Below, piece by piece: positions 26,133 through 33,808 of a stretch of 39,158 nucleotides of DNA; within the stretch, counting starts at the first letter, position 1; the number at the start of each line of letters is the position of its first letter. Under the pieces are notes generated by a model, which did no database searches, was not told the origin of the DNA, and saw nothing but the letters and a program-made list of their open reading frames with translations. Origin of the DNA: Streptacidiphilus carbonis (GTDB taxonomy: Bacteria > Actinomycetota > Actinomycetes > Streptomycetales > Streptomycetaceae); the NCBI RefSeq assembly GCF_000787775.1, contig NZ_BBPM01000022.1:86122-125279 (forward strand). The letters run 5' to 3'. Made by a program: the position numbers and the translations under genes.

Positions 26133-26161
26133 TTGACATACGCGAAAGCCGTGTACAAAAT
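26133..26161 (+). promoter_or_regulatory. Promoter of the LuxR-type regulator
   Basis: A perfect TTGACA (26133-26138), a 17-base spacer and CAAAAT (26156-26161). This is the best -35 in the window. Transcription would start near 26168 and give a leader of about 85 bases. Confidence 0.6.
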
Positions 26162-26252
26162 GTGCTGTCCGCGCCAAGCCAGCGCAGACACGGGCCATGT
26201 ACGCGGACGGTCGACCCGCTCGTCGGCCAAAGCTGAGTCCTCGGGGGGGACC

Positions 26253-26546
26253 ATGCTGCGCGAGAGTTCGTCAACGGCACACCATCTACAGTCACTCAGA
26301 CGCCGGGCCGCCGAGGTCACCGTTCTGACCGAGCGTCAGCGGGAAGTGCTCGACCTGGTGTCGTGCGGAAGCTCCAACGAGGAGATCGCAGCCGCCCTCT
26401 TCATTACCCAACGAACCGTCAAATCGCATGTCGCTCTGCTGATGGATCGTCTGAAAGTAGACTCCAGGCTGAAGTTGGCACAGATTGCCCTGGTGTGGCA
26501 GTTGCAGGACTGTCCCCAGGGACAGTTCCCGAAGTCCTCTTGGTGA
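26253..26546 (+). CDS. Orphan LuxR-type HTH regulator (single domain)
   Basis: This 97-residue protein is essentially one DNA-binding domain: LTERQREVLDLVSCGSSNEEIAAALFITQRTVKSHVALLMDRLKV (about 26-70) is a full LuxR/GerE helix-turn-helix. There is no receiver, PAS or AHL-binding domain, so it cannot be a normal response regulator by itself; the 25 residues before the HTH are basic. The ATG at 26253 follows TCGGGGGGGACC. The open frame extends 40 codons upstream into the promoter and is rejected. It stands 62 bases before the secreted SH3-like protein gene, in the same direction, and could control that gene or the exporter operon. Confidence 0.85.
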   Translation: MLRESSSTAHHLQSLRRRAAEVTVLTERQREVLDLVSCGSSNEEIAAALFITQRTVKSHVALLMDRLKVDSRLKLAQIALVWQLQDCPQGQFPKSSW

Positions 26547-26608
26547 GATTGACTCTGGTTCAGGCCAATCGGCTTGCCTCTCTCCTCACTCGGGAAACAG
26601 GGAGATCA

Positions 26609-26941
26609 ATGTTCAAGTCACGTTCAGCCCGCGGTCTCGTGGTCGCCGCAGCCGCGGCCGCCGCCCTCGCGGTCGGCGTCGGCACCGCCGGCGCCACCAC
26701 CTACTACGGCGACTACACCGCCAGCGGGGTGGCCCTGCGGTCCACCCCCTACACCAACAGCCCCGCCATCTACGGGCGCGGCTACCCCGGTCAGCACGAG
26801 TACGACTACTGCTACACCGGCGGCAGCGACGTCAACGGCAACTACGCCTGGGACTGGAACAAGGACGCCGCGACCGGCGTCAGCGGATACAGCACCGAGG
26901 TCTACCTGAACACCGGCAGCGAGCAGTTCACTTCCTGCTGA
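26609..26941 (+). CDS. Small secreted SH3-like protein
   Basis: The 110-residue protein has a signal peptide: basic MFKSRSARG, an Ala/Val core, and probable cleavage after AGA near residue 29. The mature ~80 residues resemble a bacterial SH3 domain. The strand SGVALRSTPYTNSPAIYGRGYPGQ matches the L-x-V-R-S-x-P-x-x-x-S-x-x-x-G pattern of SH3_3 proteins, and YAWDWNKDAATGVSGYSTEVYL matches the later W and Y strands. Cys68 and the final Cys110 probably form a disulphide. There is no catalytic domain, so it may bind wall or surface ligands, or be an inhibitor or toxin-like factor. GGGAGA 5 bases before the ATG is an excellent ribosome site. It is followed by a strong terminator. Confidence 0.85.
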   Translation: MFKSRSARGLVVAAAAAAALAVGVGTAGATTYYGDYTASGVALRSTPYTNSPAIYGRGYPGQHEYDYCYTGGSDVNGNYAWDWNKDAATGVSGYSTEVYLNTGSEQFTSC

Positions 26942-26947
26942 CCGAGG

Positions 26948-26986
26948 CGTTCCGCTCGCCCTCCTGCAATGAGGGCGAGCGGAACG
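26948..26986 (+). terminator. Terminator after the SH3-like gene
   Basis: A perfect 16-bp stem (CGTTCCGCTCGCCCTC with its complement) has the loop CTGCAAT. It starts 6 bases past the stop and isolates the exporter operon that follows. Confidence 0.88.
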
Positions 26987-27042
26987 ACGCCGCACATTAC
27001 TCCGCGCTGAAGCGGCGCGGTACTCGAAGGGTTCTTGCGCTG

Positions 27043-27981
27043 ATGCTCCGCCTCACCGCCCGCCGGTCGGCCGGGACCGCCGTCGCTCTGCTCCTCGTCG
27101 GATCCCTCGCCGCGGGCTGCTCCGGCTCGGGCGCGGCTGGTGCGGGCGGATCCGCCACCGCCGCGTCGGGCGCGGCGCTCGCGCCGCCGCCGGTGACGGC
27201 CACCGCGACGCCCACCTCCGCGGCCCAGGTCTCCCTGCCGCTGGACGCCTACCAGGCCGACGACCAGCAGCAGCAGGCGATCAGCAAGGCCACCGCGCTG
27301 CTCACCCAGGACTGCATGCGCCGACTGGGCTTCGGCAACTGGAGCCTGGCCGTCACCCCGGCCGCCGCCTCCGCGCAGAACGGCCCCGGGGAGTTCGGCT
27401 TCCTGGACGCGGCCAGAGCGGCCCAGTGGGGCTTCCACACCCCCGGCGCCAGCTCCGACAAGACTTCGGGCGGCAAGGGCAGCAAGCTCGACCCGGCGGA
27501 GTTCAGCGCCGAGTCGGGACAGAAGTCGCTCACCGACTCCTCGCCGGCCGGCGGCAACATCCCGGCGGGCGGGTGCGACGGTGAGGCGTCCCGCAAGATC
27601 GGCCAGCAGGCGTCAGCGTCCAAGGCGGCCGCCCAGGTCCAGGACGACTCCTACCAGCGCACCGAGGGCGACTCGCGGGTCGTCGCCGCCACCGCGGCCT
27701 GGAGCAGCTGCATGAAGCAGCAGGGCTTCGTCTACAGCCGCCCCGACGACCTCACCACCGAGGCGTGGGCGGCGCAGCCCACAGCGGCCGAGATCGCCAC
27801 CGCCAAGGCGGACGTCAGCTGCACCAAGCAGACCAATCTCTTCGGCACCGCCATGGGCGTCCTCGCCGCGATCGAGCAGCAGGAGATCGGGCAGCACCAG
27901 CAGGACCTCGACGCCGAGCGGGCCGCGGTGCAGCGGCAGGCGCAGACCGCGGCCCAGGTGCTGCAGGAGCACGGCCAGTGA
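27043..27981 (+). CDS. Lipoprotein with two C-M-x3-G-F motifs (exporter operon, gene 1)
   Basis: A 312-residue lipoprotein. The signal sequence ends in the lipobox LAAGC with the lipidated Cys26, followed by a ~40-residue Gly/Ala/Pro-rich linker. The body is helical and hydrophilic. Two related motifs appear, QDCMRRLGF (Cys91) and SSCMKQQGF (Cys223), plus Cys178 and Cys260, suggesting two disulphides and an internal duplication. The C-terminal 50 residues are a Gln/Ala-rich helix (AIEQQEIGQHQQDLDAERA). I know no function. Similar lipoproteins stand before HlyD/ABC genes in other streptomycetes, to my recollection. The ATG at 27043 follows GAAGGG. Its TGA overlaps the next GTG. Confidence 0.85.
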   Translation: MLRLTARRSAGTAVALLLVGSLAAGCSGSGAAGAGGSATAASGAALAPPPVTATATPTSAAQVSLPLDAYQADDQQQQAISKATALLTQDCMRRLGFGNWSLAVTPAAASAQNGPGEFGFLDAARAAQWGFHTPGASSDKTSGGKGSKLDPAEFSAESGQKSLTDSSPAGGNIPAGGCDGEASRKIGQQASASKAAAQVQDDSYQRTEGDSRVVAATAAWSSCMKQQGFVYSRPDDLTTEAWAAQPTAAEIATAKADVSCTKQTNLFGTAMGVLAAIEQQEIGQHQQDLDAERAAVQRQAQTAAQVLQEHGQ

Positions 27982-28526
27982 CGGCAGCGGTGCGGCCGGG
28001 GCCGCTGACGGCGGGGATCGCCGCGCTCGTCGCAACCCTGTCACTCACCGGCTGCGGCGGCGGCGCGGCCGCCGGCGGCGGCCAGGCGGCCAGGTCGGAC
28101 TACCCGGTGGTGCAGGGCTACCAGCTGCAGGCCCCCGTCGACGAGGTCGAACGGGCCTACCTGGCGTACTGGGGCGCGTGGTTGGCCGCCAGCCGGACCC
28201 CCGGCGCCGCCGGCACCCAGCTGCAGGGCCATGCCGCCGAGCCCGCCCTCGGCATCGACCTGAGCACGCTCGCGTCCGACGTCCACCAGGGGGTCGTGCT
28301 GCGCGGCAGTGTGGACCACCATGTGCTCGGGATGGCCGTGGTCGGGGAGACGCGCAAGATCGCGGACTGCGTCGGCCTGGACCAGTGGCGCCTCTACGAC
28401 GCGCGCACCGGACTGCAGTCGCCGGGCCAGCTGACCGCCAAGCGTCGGCAGCTCGCCTTCATCACCTTGCGAAAGCTGGACGGGGTATGGAAAGTGACGG
28501 ACAGTCAGCAGGCCATGGCGTGCTGA
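27978..28526 (+). CDS. Second lipoprotein of the exporter operon
   Basis: A 182-residue lipoprotein. The signal is short, with LSLTGC and lipidated Cys26. The mature part begins with a Gly/Ala linker, then YPVVQGYQLQAPVDEVERAYLAYWGAW. Its end is a strand-rich domain (WRLYDARTG, LAFITLRKLDGVWKVTDSQ) that looks like a small NTF2/SnoaL-like or similar alpha+beta fold; that is inference from pattern only. The GTG at 27978 overlaps the stop of gene 1 (GTGA), and its own end overlaps the adaptor start, so the genes are translationally coupled. The partner of either lipoprotein is unknown. Confidence 0.82.
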   Translation: MTAAVRPGPLTAGIAALVATLSLTGCGGGAAAGGGQAARSDYPVVQGYQLQAPVDEVERAYLAYWGAWLAASRTPGAAGTQLQGHAAEPALGIDLSTLASDVHQGVVLRGSVDHHVLGMAVVGETRKIADCVGLDQWRLYDARTGLQSPGQLTAKRRQLAFITLRKLDGVWKVTDSQQAMAC

Positions 28527-30100
28527 GCACCGATGCCGAGACCGATGCCGATGCCGATGCCGATGCAGAGGAGGCCGTGACCGGGGCCGACGGCGCCGGG
28601 CCGGGTGCGCCGGCGTCCAGCCGGGCCCCGGGGCCGCACCGGAGGCGGCGGCTGGTGATCGCGGTCGCCCTGGTCGCGGCGCTGGTCTCGGCGGGGGGCA
28701 TGATCGCTTCCACCGCCGTCAAGTCCCCGGCCCAGGTGGCGGCGGACGCCGGGGCGCCGAAGGCGTCGGTGCTCACCTCCCCGGTGGTGCGGCGGGTGCT
28801 GGCCGATACCACGGTGCTGCGCGGCACCTTCGCCACCGGGCAGCAGTACCCGGTCCTGCCCACCAGCGTCGCGCCGACCTCGGACGGGCCCGGCGGCGGG
28901 GCGCTGGTGGTGACCGCCCTCAAGGCGGGCGCGGGGCAGTCCGTCAACCCGGGCCAGGTGCTCGCCGAGGTGTCCGGCCGCCCGGTGGTCGCCCTGCCCG
29001 GCAAGGTGCCGACCTACCGCGACCTCGCGCCGGGGGACACCGGCACGGACATCGCCCAGCTGCAGACCTATCTCCACAACCAGGGCATCTCCACCCACGG
29101 TGACCGAACCGGCTACTTCGGCAGCGGTACCAAGCAGGCGGTCACCGCCTGGTACGGCGCGCTGGGGTACGCCGTGCCGACGACGGCCGAAACCGCTGCC
29201 ACGGCCGTGCAGACCGCGCAGGCGGCGGTGGACCAGCAGCAGCAGACGGTGACCGACCTGCGCGCCCAGATCGCCTCCGGCAGTAGCAGCAGTTCGACCG
29301 GCAGCGGCAGCGGCAGCACGGCCACGACGGCCAAGGGCACTGTAGCGACCTCCGGGACGTCCGCCGCGGCGTCGCCGTCCGCCGTGGCCGACCCGGGCGG
29401 CGCCTCGCTGTCGGTGCAGCTCTCCCGGGCCCGCACGGCCCTGGCCCAGGCCGAGCGGGCGCTGGCCCAGGCCGAGTCCCAGTCGGGACCCGAGGTGCCG
29501 TCCTCCGAGGTGCTCTTCCTGCCCTCCTTCCCGGCCCGGGTGGACAGCGTCAGCGCGCATGTCGGCGACCATGTCACCACCCCGCTGATGTCGCTCACGG
29601 CGGGCGGACTGAACCTGACGGGTCATCTGCTCCCGTCCGACGCCGCCCTGGTGAAGGTCGGTATGAAGGTCACCGTGCTCGACGAGAGCACCGGGCGGCA
29701 GTACGGCGGCCGGGTCGGGTCGGTCTCCCCGCAGGTGAACCCCACCGCGCAGCAGGCCACCACCTCCGGAGCGAGCCAGCAGGCCGCCCCGGCCGGCTCG
29801 GGCGGCGACCCCTATGTCCCGGTCACAGTCACCCCGGACACCTCGTGGGACCCCCGACTCGCCGGTCAGGACGTGCGGATCACCATCGTCGCCGCGTCCA
29901 CCGCGGGCGAGGTGCTGGCGGTGCCGGCCGCCGCGATCAGCTCGGCGGTCGACGGGCGTACCAGCGTCACCGTCCTCGCGGCCGACGGCAGCAGGCGTAC
30001 GGTCACGGTGAACCCCGGCGTGACCGCCGACAACTACGTCCAGGTCACGCCGTCGGGGGGCGTGCTCAAGCCCGGCGACCAGGTGGTGGTCGGCAAATGA
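28487..30100 (+). CDS. HlyD/MacA-like adaptor with peptidoglycan-binding domain
   Basis: This is the membrane-fusion-type adaptor of an ABC exporter. From the ATG at 28487 it has 537 residues: an acidic N terminus with DADADADA (18-27), one membrane helix (about 55-75), and a first lipoyl/barrel half (VTALKAGAGQSVNPGQVLAEV). A PG_binding_1-like domain follows at 178-230 (LAPGDTGTDIAQLQTYLHNQG, FGSGTKQAVTAWY). Two short coiled-coil segments sit on either side of a Ser/Thr/Gly spacer. The return barrel (PARVDSVSAHVGDHVTTPLMSL) and membrane-proximal domain complete it. A GTG at 28520, just ahead of the previous stop, is an alternative start. The wall-binding domain fits a Gram-positive adaptor spanning the peptidoglycan. 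Confidence 0.88.
   Translation: MESDGQSAGHGVLSTDAETDADADADAEEAVTGADGAGPGAPASSRAPGPHRRRRLVIAVALVAALVSAGGMIASTAVKSPAQVAADAGAPKASVLTSPVVRRVLADTTVLRGTFATGQQYPVLPTSVAPTSDGPGGGALVVTALKAGAGQSVNPGQVLAEVSGRPVVALPGKVPTYRDLAPGDTGTDIAQLQTYLHNQGISTHGDRTGYFGSGTKQAVTAWYGALGYAVPTTAETAATAVQTAQAAVDQQQQTVTDLRAQIASGSSSSSTGSGSGSTATTAKGTVATSGTSAAASPSAVADPGGASLSVQLSRARTALAQAERALAQAESQSGPEVPSSEVLFLPSFPARVDSVSAHVGDHVTTPLMSLTAGGLNLTGHLLPSDAALVKVGMKVTVLDESTGRQYGGRVGSVSPQVNPTAQQATTSGASQQAAPAGSGGDPYVPVTVTPDTSWDPRLAGQDVRITIVAASTAGEVLAVPAAAISSAVDGRTSVTVLAADGSRRTVTVNPGVTADNYVQVTPSGGVLKPGDQVVVGK
28531..28566 (+). repeat. Hexanucleotide repeat CGATGC in the adaptor gene
   Basis: Four perfect CGATGC units (28543-28566) are preceded by one perfect and one altered unit (28531-28542). 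They encode the Asp-Ala repeat of the cytoplasmic N terminus. Changes in copy number would keep the frame. Confidence 0.8.
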
Positions 30101-30852
30101 CGCCTGCTCAGGCGCCGCACGAACCACTCCAAGGCCCCGAAGTGCCGGTGCCGCCCGCGCCGGTGATCCGGATGCGCGGCGTCACCCGGACCTTCCCCAG
30201 TCCGCCCCCGGTCACCGCGCTGCGCTCCTGCGAGCTGACGGTGCTGCCCGGCGAGTACGTCGCGGTCGTCGGTCCGTCCGGCTCCGGCAAGTCGACCTTC
30301 CTCAATCTGCTCGGGCTGCTCGACCGCCCCAGCAGCGGGACGTACGAACTGGACGGCATCGACACCGGGACCCTGGCCGAGTCCAGGCGCACCGCCCTGC
30401 GCGGACAGCGGATCGGGTTCGTGTTCCAGTCCTTCCACCTGCTGCCGCACCGCACCGCCGCGGAGAACGTCGCCCTGGCCCAGCTCTACAACCGCACCCC
30501 CAGGGGCGGGCGCCGCGCCGCCGCCCGCGACGTGCTGCAGCGGGTGGGGCTCGGACACCGGCTGGACGCCCTGCCCACCCGGATGTCCGGCGGCGAGCGC
30601 CAGCGGGTGGCCATTGCCCGGGCCCTGGTCAACGAGCCCTCGCTGCTGCTGTGCGACGAACCCACCGGCAACCTGGACTCGGTGACCGCCGACCGGGTGA
30701 TGACCCTGTTCGAGGAGCTGCACGCGACCGGACTGACCCTGCTGGTGATCACCCACGACCGCGACGTCGCCGCGCGCGCCGGGCGTACGGTCACCATCCG
30801 CGACGGAGTGCTCAGACCGGGCGTGGCGGCCCCGTCCGGCGGCCGGGCATGA
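30097..30852 (+). CDS. ABC transporter ATP-binding protein, MacB/LolD type
   Basis: The ATPase of the exporter has 251 residues. Walker A is GPSGSGKST at 59-67, the Q loop follows in GFVFQSFHLLP, the signature is MSGGERQRVAIARAL, Walker B is LLLCDEPTGNLDS, and the switch His is in VITHDRD. Together with a one-domain FtsX-like permease and a HlyD adaptor, this is the MacAB-type arrangement that extrudes peptides, lipids or drugs mechanically rather than importing solutes. The ATG at 30097 overlaps the adaptor stop, and the ATGA at its end overlaps the permease start. Confidence 0.95.
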   Translation: MTPAQAPHEPLQGPEVPVPPAPVIRMRGVTRTFPSPPPVTALRSCELTVLPGEYVAVVGPSGSGKSTFLNLLGLLDRPSSGTYELDGIDTGTLAESRRTALRGQRIGFVFQSFHLLPHRTAAENVALAQLYNRTPRGGRRAAARDVLQRVGLGHRLDALPTRMSGGERQRVAIARALVNEPSLLLCDEPTGNLDSVTADRVMTLFEELHATGLTLLVITHDRDVAARAGRTVTIRDGVLRPGVAAPSGGRA

Positions 30853-32153
30853 TCCCCCGCACCTGGCGCGCCCGCCGTCCCTGGCGCGCCCGCGCCGCCG
30901 GGGCCACCCGCAGCGCCGTCCCGCACTCCCGGCTGAGCCTGGTCGACCTGCTGGCCGAGGCCCTGTCCGGGCTGATCCAACGGCCGGGCCGGTCCACCCT
31001 CACCCTGCTCGGCACCGTCCTGGGGGTCGGCGCATTCGTCGCCGTCCTCGGCCTGACCTCCACCGCCGCCGGACAGATCGGCCACAGCTTCTCGCTGCTC
31101 CAGGACACCACCGTCAACGTGGCCGACGTCGGCCCCCCGCCGGCGGCCGAGGCCGACACCAACCGCGGCCCGATGGACTTCCCGGCGGACGCCGACGCCC
31201 GGGTGGGCCGCCTCAACGGCGCGCTCGCCGCCGGCGTGTACTGGCCGGCGCCCTTCCAGCAGCCGCGGGTCTCCGCCTCCGCCGACCCGTCCGGCGCCGC
31301 GGCCGGCCAGGGGCTGAGCGTCTACGCCATGTCACCCGGAGCGCTGCAGGCGGTGCAGGCGACGGTCAGCGCGGGCGTCCTCTACAACGACTTCCACCAG
31401 CAGCGCGACCTGCGCGTCGCGGTCCTCGGCGCCGCCGCGGCCCAACGGCTCGGCATCACCCGGCTGGACGCCCAGCCCGCGGTCTTCGTCAACGGCACCG
31501 GCTTCACCGTCATCGGCATCATCAGCGACACCCAGCGGCTGCCCCAGAGCCTGCTCGGCGTCCTGGTGCCCAGCAGCACCGCACAGCACCTGTGGGGCAA
31601 CCCGCTCCAGGGCGACGCCTTCAAGGCCCGCATGGTCATCGCGACCCGCACCGGGGCAGCCGATCTGATCGCACATCAGGCCGCCATGGCGCTGCGTCCT
31701 GACGACCCGTCACTGCTGAGCGCCGCCGCGCCGCCCGACCCCGCTTCGCTGCGCGACGCCGTGGCCGGCGACCTCACCGGACTGTTCCTGCTGCTGGCGG
31801 CCATCTGCCTGGTCATCGGGGCAGTCGGAATCGCCAACACCACGCTGGTCGCGGTGCTGGAGCGGACCGGCGAGATCGGCCTGCGGCGCTCCCTCGGCGC
31901 CCGTCCGCGCCATATCGCCGCCCAGTTCCTCACCGAGTCCACCGTGCTGGGCACCCTCGGCGGGCTGATCGGCACCGCCCTGGGCGTCGCCACCGTGGTC
32001 CTGGTCGCGGTCGGCCGGGACTGGACCGCCGTCCTCCAACCCTGGACGGTGGTCCCGGCGCCCTTCGCAGGCAGCGTCGTCGGCCTGCTGGCCGGGCTCT
32101 ACCCCTCGCTGCGCGCCGCCTGGGTGGAACCGGCCGAGGCCCTGCGCCGCTGA
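30849..32153 (+). CDS. ABC transporter permease, MacB/FtsX type
   Basis: The 434-residue permease begins with an Arg-rich inside tail. Membrane helix 1 follows (about 58-78, TLLGTVLGVGAFVAVLGL), then a ~230-residue outer MacB_PCD-like domain (to about 310), then three C-terminal helices. The FtsX-family coupling motif is VAVLERTGEIGLRRSLGARPRHIAAQFLTES between helices 2 and 3, and WVEPAEALRR is the typical family end. With the ATPase it would form a homodimeric type VII ABC system. The ATG at 30849 overlaps the ATPase stop. The stop codon lies inside a terminator hairpin. Confidence 0.94.
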   Translation: MIPRTWRARRPWRARAAGATRSAVPHSRLSLVDLLAEALSGLIQRPGRSTLTLLGTVLGVGAFVAVLGLTSTAAGQIGHSFSLLQDTTVNVADVGPPPAAEADTNRGPMDFPADADARVGRLNGALAAGVYWPAPFQQPRVSASADPSGAAAGQGLSVYAMSPGALQAVQATVSAGVLYNDFHQQRDLRVAVLGAAAAQRLGITRLDAQPAVFVNGTGFTVIGIISDTQRLPQSLLGVLVPSSTAQHLWGNPLQGDAFKARMVIATRTGAADLIAHQAAMALRPDDPSLLSAAAPPDPASLRDAVAGDLTGLFLLLAAICLVIGAVGIANTTLVAVLERTGEIGLRRSLGARPRHIAAQFLTESTVLGTLGGLIGTALGVATVVLVAVGRDWTAVLQPWTVVPAPFAGSVVGLLAGLYPSLRAAWVEPAEALRR

Positions 32154-32173
32154 CGGACAGCGCGACGCAGGGC
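32139..32173 (+). terminator. Terminator overlapping the permease stop codon
   Basis: The outer stem GCCCTGCG/CGCAGGGC (32139-32146 and 32166-32173) and inner stem CGCTG/CAGCG close the loop ACGGA. The last codons and the TGA of the permease lie within the hairpin. Confidence 0.65.
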
Positions 32174-32191
32174 CCGGCGCGACCCGGTGAA

Positions 32192-32230
32192 GTCCTGCCC
32201 CGGAGTCAGGTCCCGGGGTCAGGTCCCGGC
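32192..32230. repeat. Three 13-bp direct repeats between convergent genes
   Basis: GTCAGGTCCCGGG (32205-32217) and GTCAGGTCCCGGC (32218-32230) are near-identical. A weaker copy, GTCCTGCCCCGGA, precedes them at 32192. They end at the protease stop codon. No function is evident. Confidence 0.6.
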
Positions 32231-33808
32231 TCAGATCTGCTGGAGCAGCAGGTTGCCGTTGATCCGGCCGATGCCGGAGCAGGCGTCCCAGCCCTTGCCG
32301 GCCGAGTACCCCGGCGCCGGCTGCACCGTGTTGCTGCCGCTGTCCACGTCGAAGTACAGGTTCGGCTGCGAGGCCAGCTGGTACAGGTACGGGCTGAGGA
32401 AGCCCGGCTTGGCCCCGCTGCCGGCCGCGATCACCGCGAGCAGCCCCGCGTACAGCGGCGCGACCGTGCTGGTGCCGCCCACCGACATCCAGGCGCCGTC
32501 CACCACGACCTCGTACGGGCTGCGCATCGCGTCGGCGTTGCCGGCGATGTCCGGCACGCCGCGGCCCTGCTGCCCGCTGTCGACCTGGCGCGGCACCTCG
32601 TCGGCGGACTGCCAGGACGGCAGCAGGAACTCGTCGCTGACCCCGCCGCCGGTGGCCCAGCCGTTGCCGTTGTTCCAGACCACCTCGTTCTTCAGCATGC
32701 CCTTGCTGTCGAGCTGCAGCGAGGTCCCGCCGCAGGACAGCACATACGGGTCGGAGGCCGGGAAGTCGCAGTGCGCCATCCCGTCGTAGACGCCGTCGTT
32801 GCTGCCGTTGTCGCCGGAGGCGGCGAGCACGGTGATGCCCAGGGCCGCCGCGACATAGCAGGCGAAGTCCATCCCGTTCCGCCCGGAGGCCGTCCAGCCC
32901 ACGTCCTCCGGCGCGCCCCAGCTGATGGAGATGCAGGTCGGCGGGTGCTGGGTGCTGGTGGCCGCGGCCAGCACCGCGTCGATGAAGCCCTGCTCGGTGT
33001 TGGGTGCGAAGTAGACCGCGATGGTCGCGCCCTGGGCGATCGCCCCGGCGATCTCGATGTCCAGCTCCACCTCGCCGTCGGCTCCGCCGGGGTCGCCGTA
33101 GGAGTTGGCGGCGCCGTCCACACCGATCGCCATGACCTGCGGCGAGGGGATTCCGGCGCTGTTGAAGTAGTTGTCCAGGTCCTGCTGGCTGTAGCCGCCG
33201 CCGAGCTCGATCAGCGCGATGGTCTGACCCGAGCAGTCCACGCCCTGGGGGAAGTCGTACAACTGGGCGACCTGCTGGGCGGTGACGCCGGACGGGGCCC
33301 TGGGGATCAGCTTGTGGTGCGGCTGCGCCAGCGGACGGTTGGTCAGCCCGGACACCCGCTCGATCACCCCGTGCAGCTGCCGCGGCACGAAGATGCTGCC
33401 CTGGCGGCTGCGGAAGGTGCGCTCGCCCTCGCGGTACTGCTTCAGCTGCACCCCGAAGGCCTGGTTGAACTGGTCCACCGTGCCGGTGAGGCGGATCGTC
33501 CGCTGCGCCGGGTCGGGCTGCTCGGCCTTGAGCTTGAACTGCTGCGCGAACTGCTTGACCTGCTCCAGGTCCTTGGGATCGGCGCCGAGCGCCGACAGCA
33601 CGGCCTTGCGGTCCACGGCGCTGCGCCGGCTCGGGCGCTGCTTGCCCAGCTGGGCCAGATCCGGCGCCTCGACGGCACCGGGGCGGCGGCGGACCTGGAC
33701 GGTCACCGTCAGCTTCTCGTGCGAGTCGGCAGACCCGATGAGGCTCTGCCCCTTCATCATCTTCCGTTCGCTGCCGATCAGTGCCACACGGTCATGGACG
33801 ACGGTCAT
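32231..33808 (-). CDS. Kumamolisin-like serine-carboxyl protease (sedolisin, S53)
   Basis: Sedolisins are acid-active endopeptidases made as proenzymes. The 525 residues start with a prodomain (about 1-170; LSALGADPKDLEQVKQFA and IRLTGTVDQFNQAFGVQLKQY are typical pro-kumamolisin stretches), followed by the catalytic domain. Catalytic residues can be placed: Glu246 and Asp250 in GEVELDIE, Asp333 in ASGDNG (oxyanion) and Ser447 in VGGTSTVAP; the spacing matches kumamolisin. The C-terminal calcium loop appears as FDVDSGSN plus KGWDACSGIGRI. No N-terminal signal peptide is visible (MTVVHDRVALIGSERKM), so its export route is unclear. The ATG at 33808 follows GGAGGACCCC. It is convergent with the exporter operon. 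Confidence 0.95.
   Translation of the reverse strand: MTVVHDRVALIGSERKMMKGQSLIGSADSHEKLTVTVQVRRRPGAVEAPDLAQLGKQRPSRRSAVDRKAVLSALGADPKDLEQVKQFAQQFKLKAEQPDPAQRTIRLTGTVDQFNQAFGVQLKQYREGERTFRSRQGSIFVPRQLHGVIERVSGLTNRPLAQPHHKLIPRAPSGVTAQQVAQLYDFPQGVDCSGQTIALIELGGGYSQQDLDNYFNSAGIPSPQVMAIGVDGAANSYGDPGGADGEVELDIEIAGAIAQGATIAVYFAPNTEQGFIDAVLAAATSTQHPPTCISISWGAPEDVGWTASGRNGMDFACYVAAALGITVLAASGDNGSNDGVYDGMAHCDFPASDPYVLSCGGTSLQLDSKGMLKNEVVWNNGNGWATGGGVSDEFLLPSWQSADEVPRQVDSGQQGRGVPDIAGNADAMRSPYEVVVDGAWMSVGGTSTVAPLYAGLLAVIAAGSGAKPGFLSPYLYQLASQPNLYFDVDSGSNTVQPAPGYSAGKGWDACSGIGRINGNLLLQQI

Noticed and set aside
26133-26252. Upstream extension of the LuxR-type protein
   Set aside because: The frame runs through a TTGACA promoter and has no ribosome site; the ATG at 26253 follows a purine-rich site.
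27765-27977. Upstream extension of the second lipoprotein
   Set aside because: It would overlap the first lipoprotein by over 200 bases and bury the signal peptide and lipobox; the GTG overlapping the stop codon gives a proper signal sequence.
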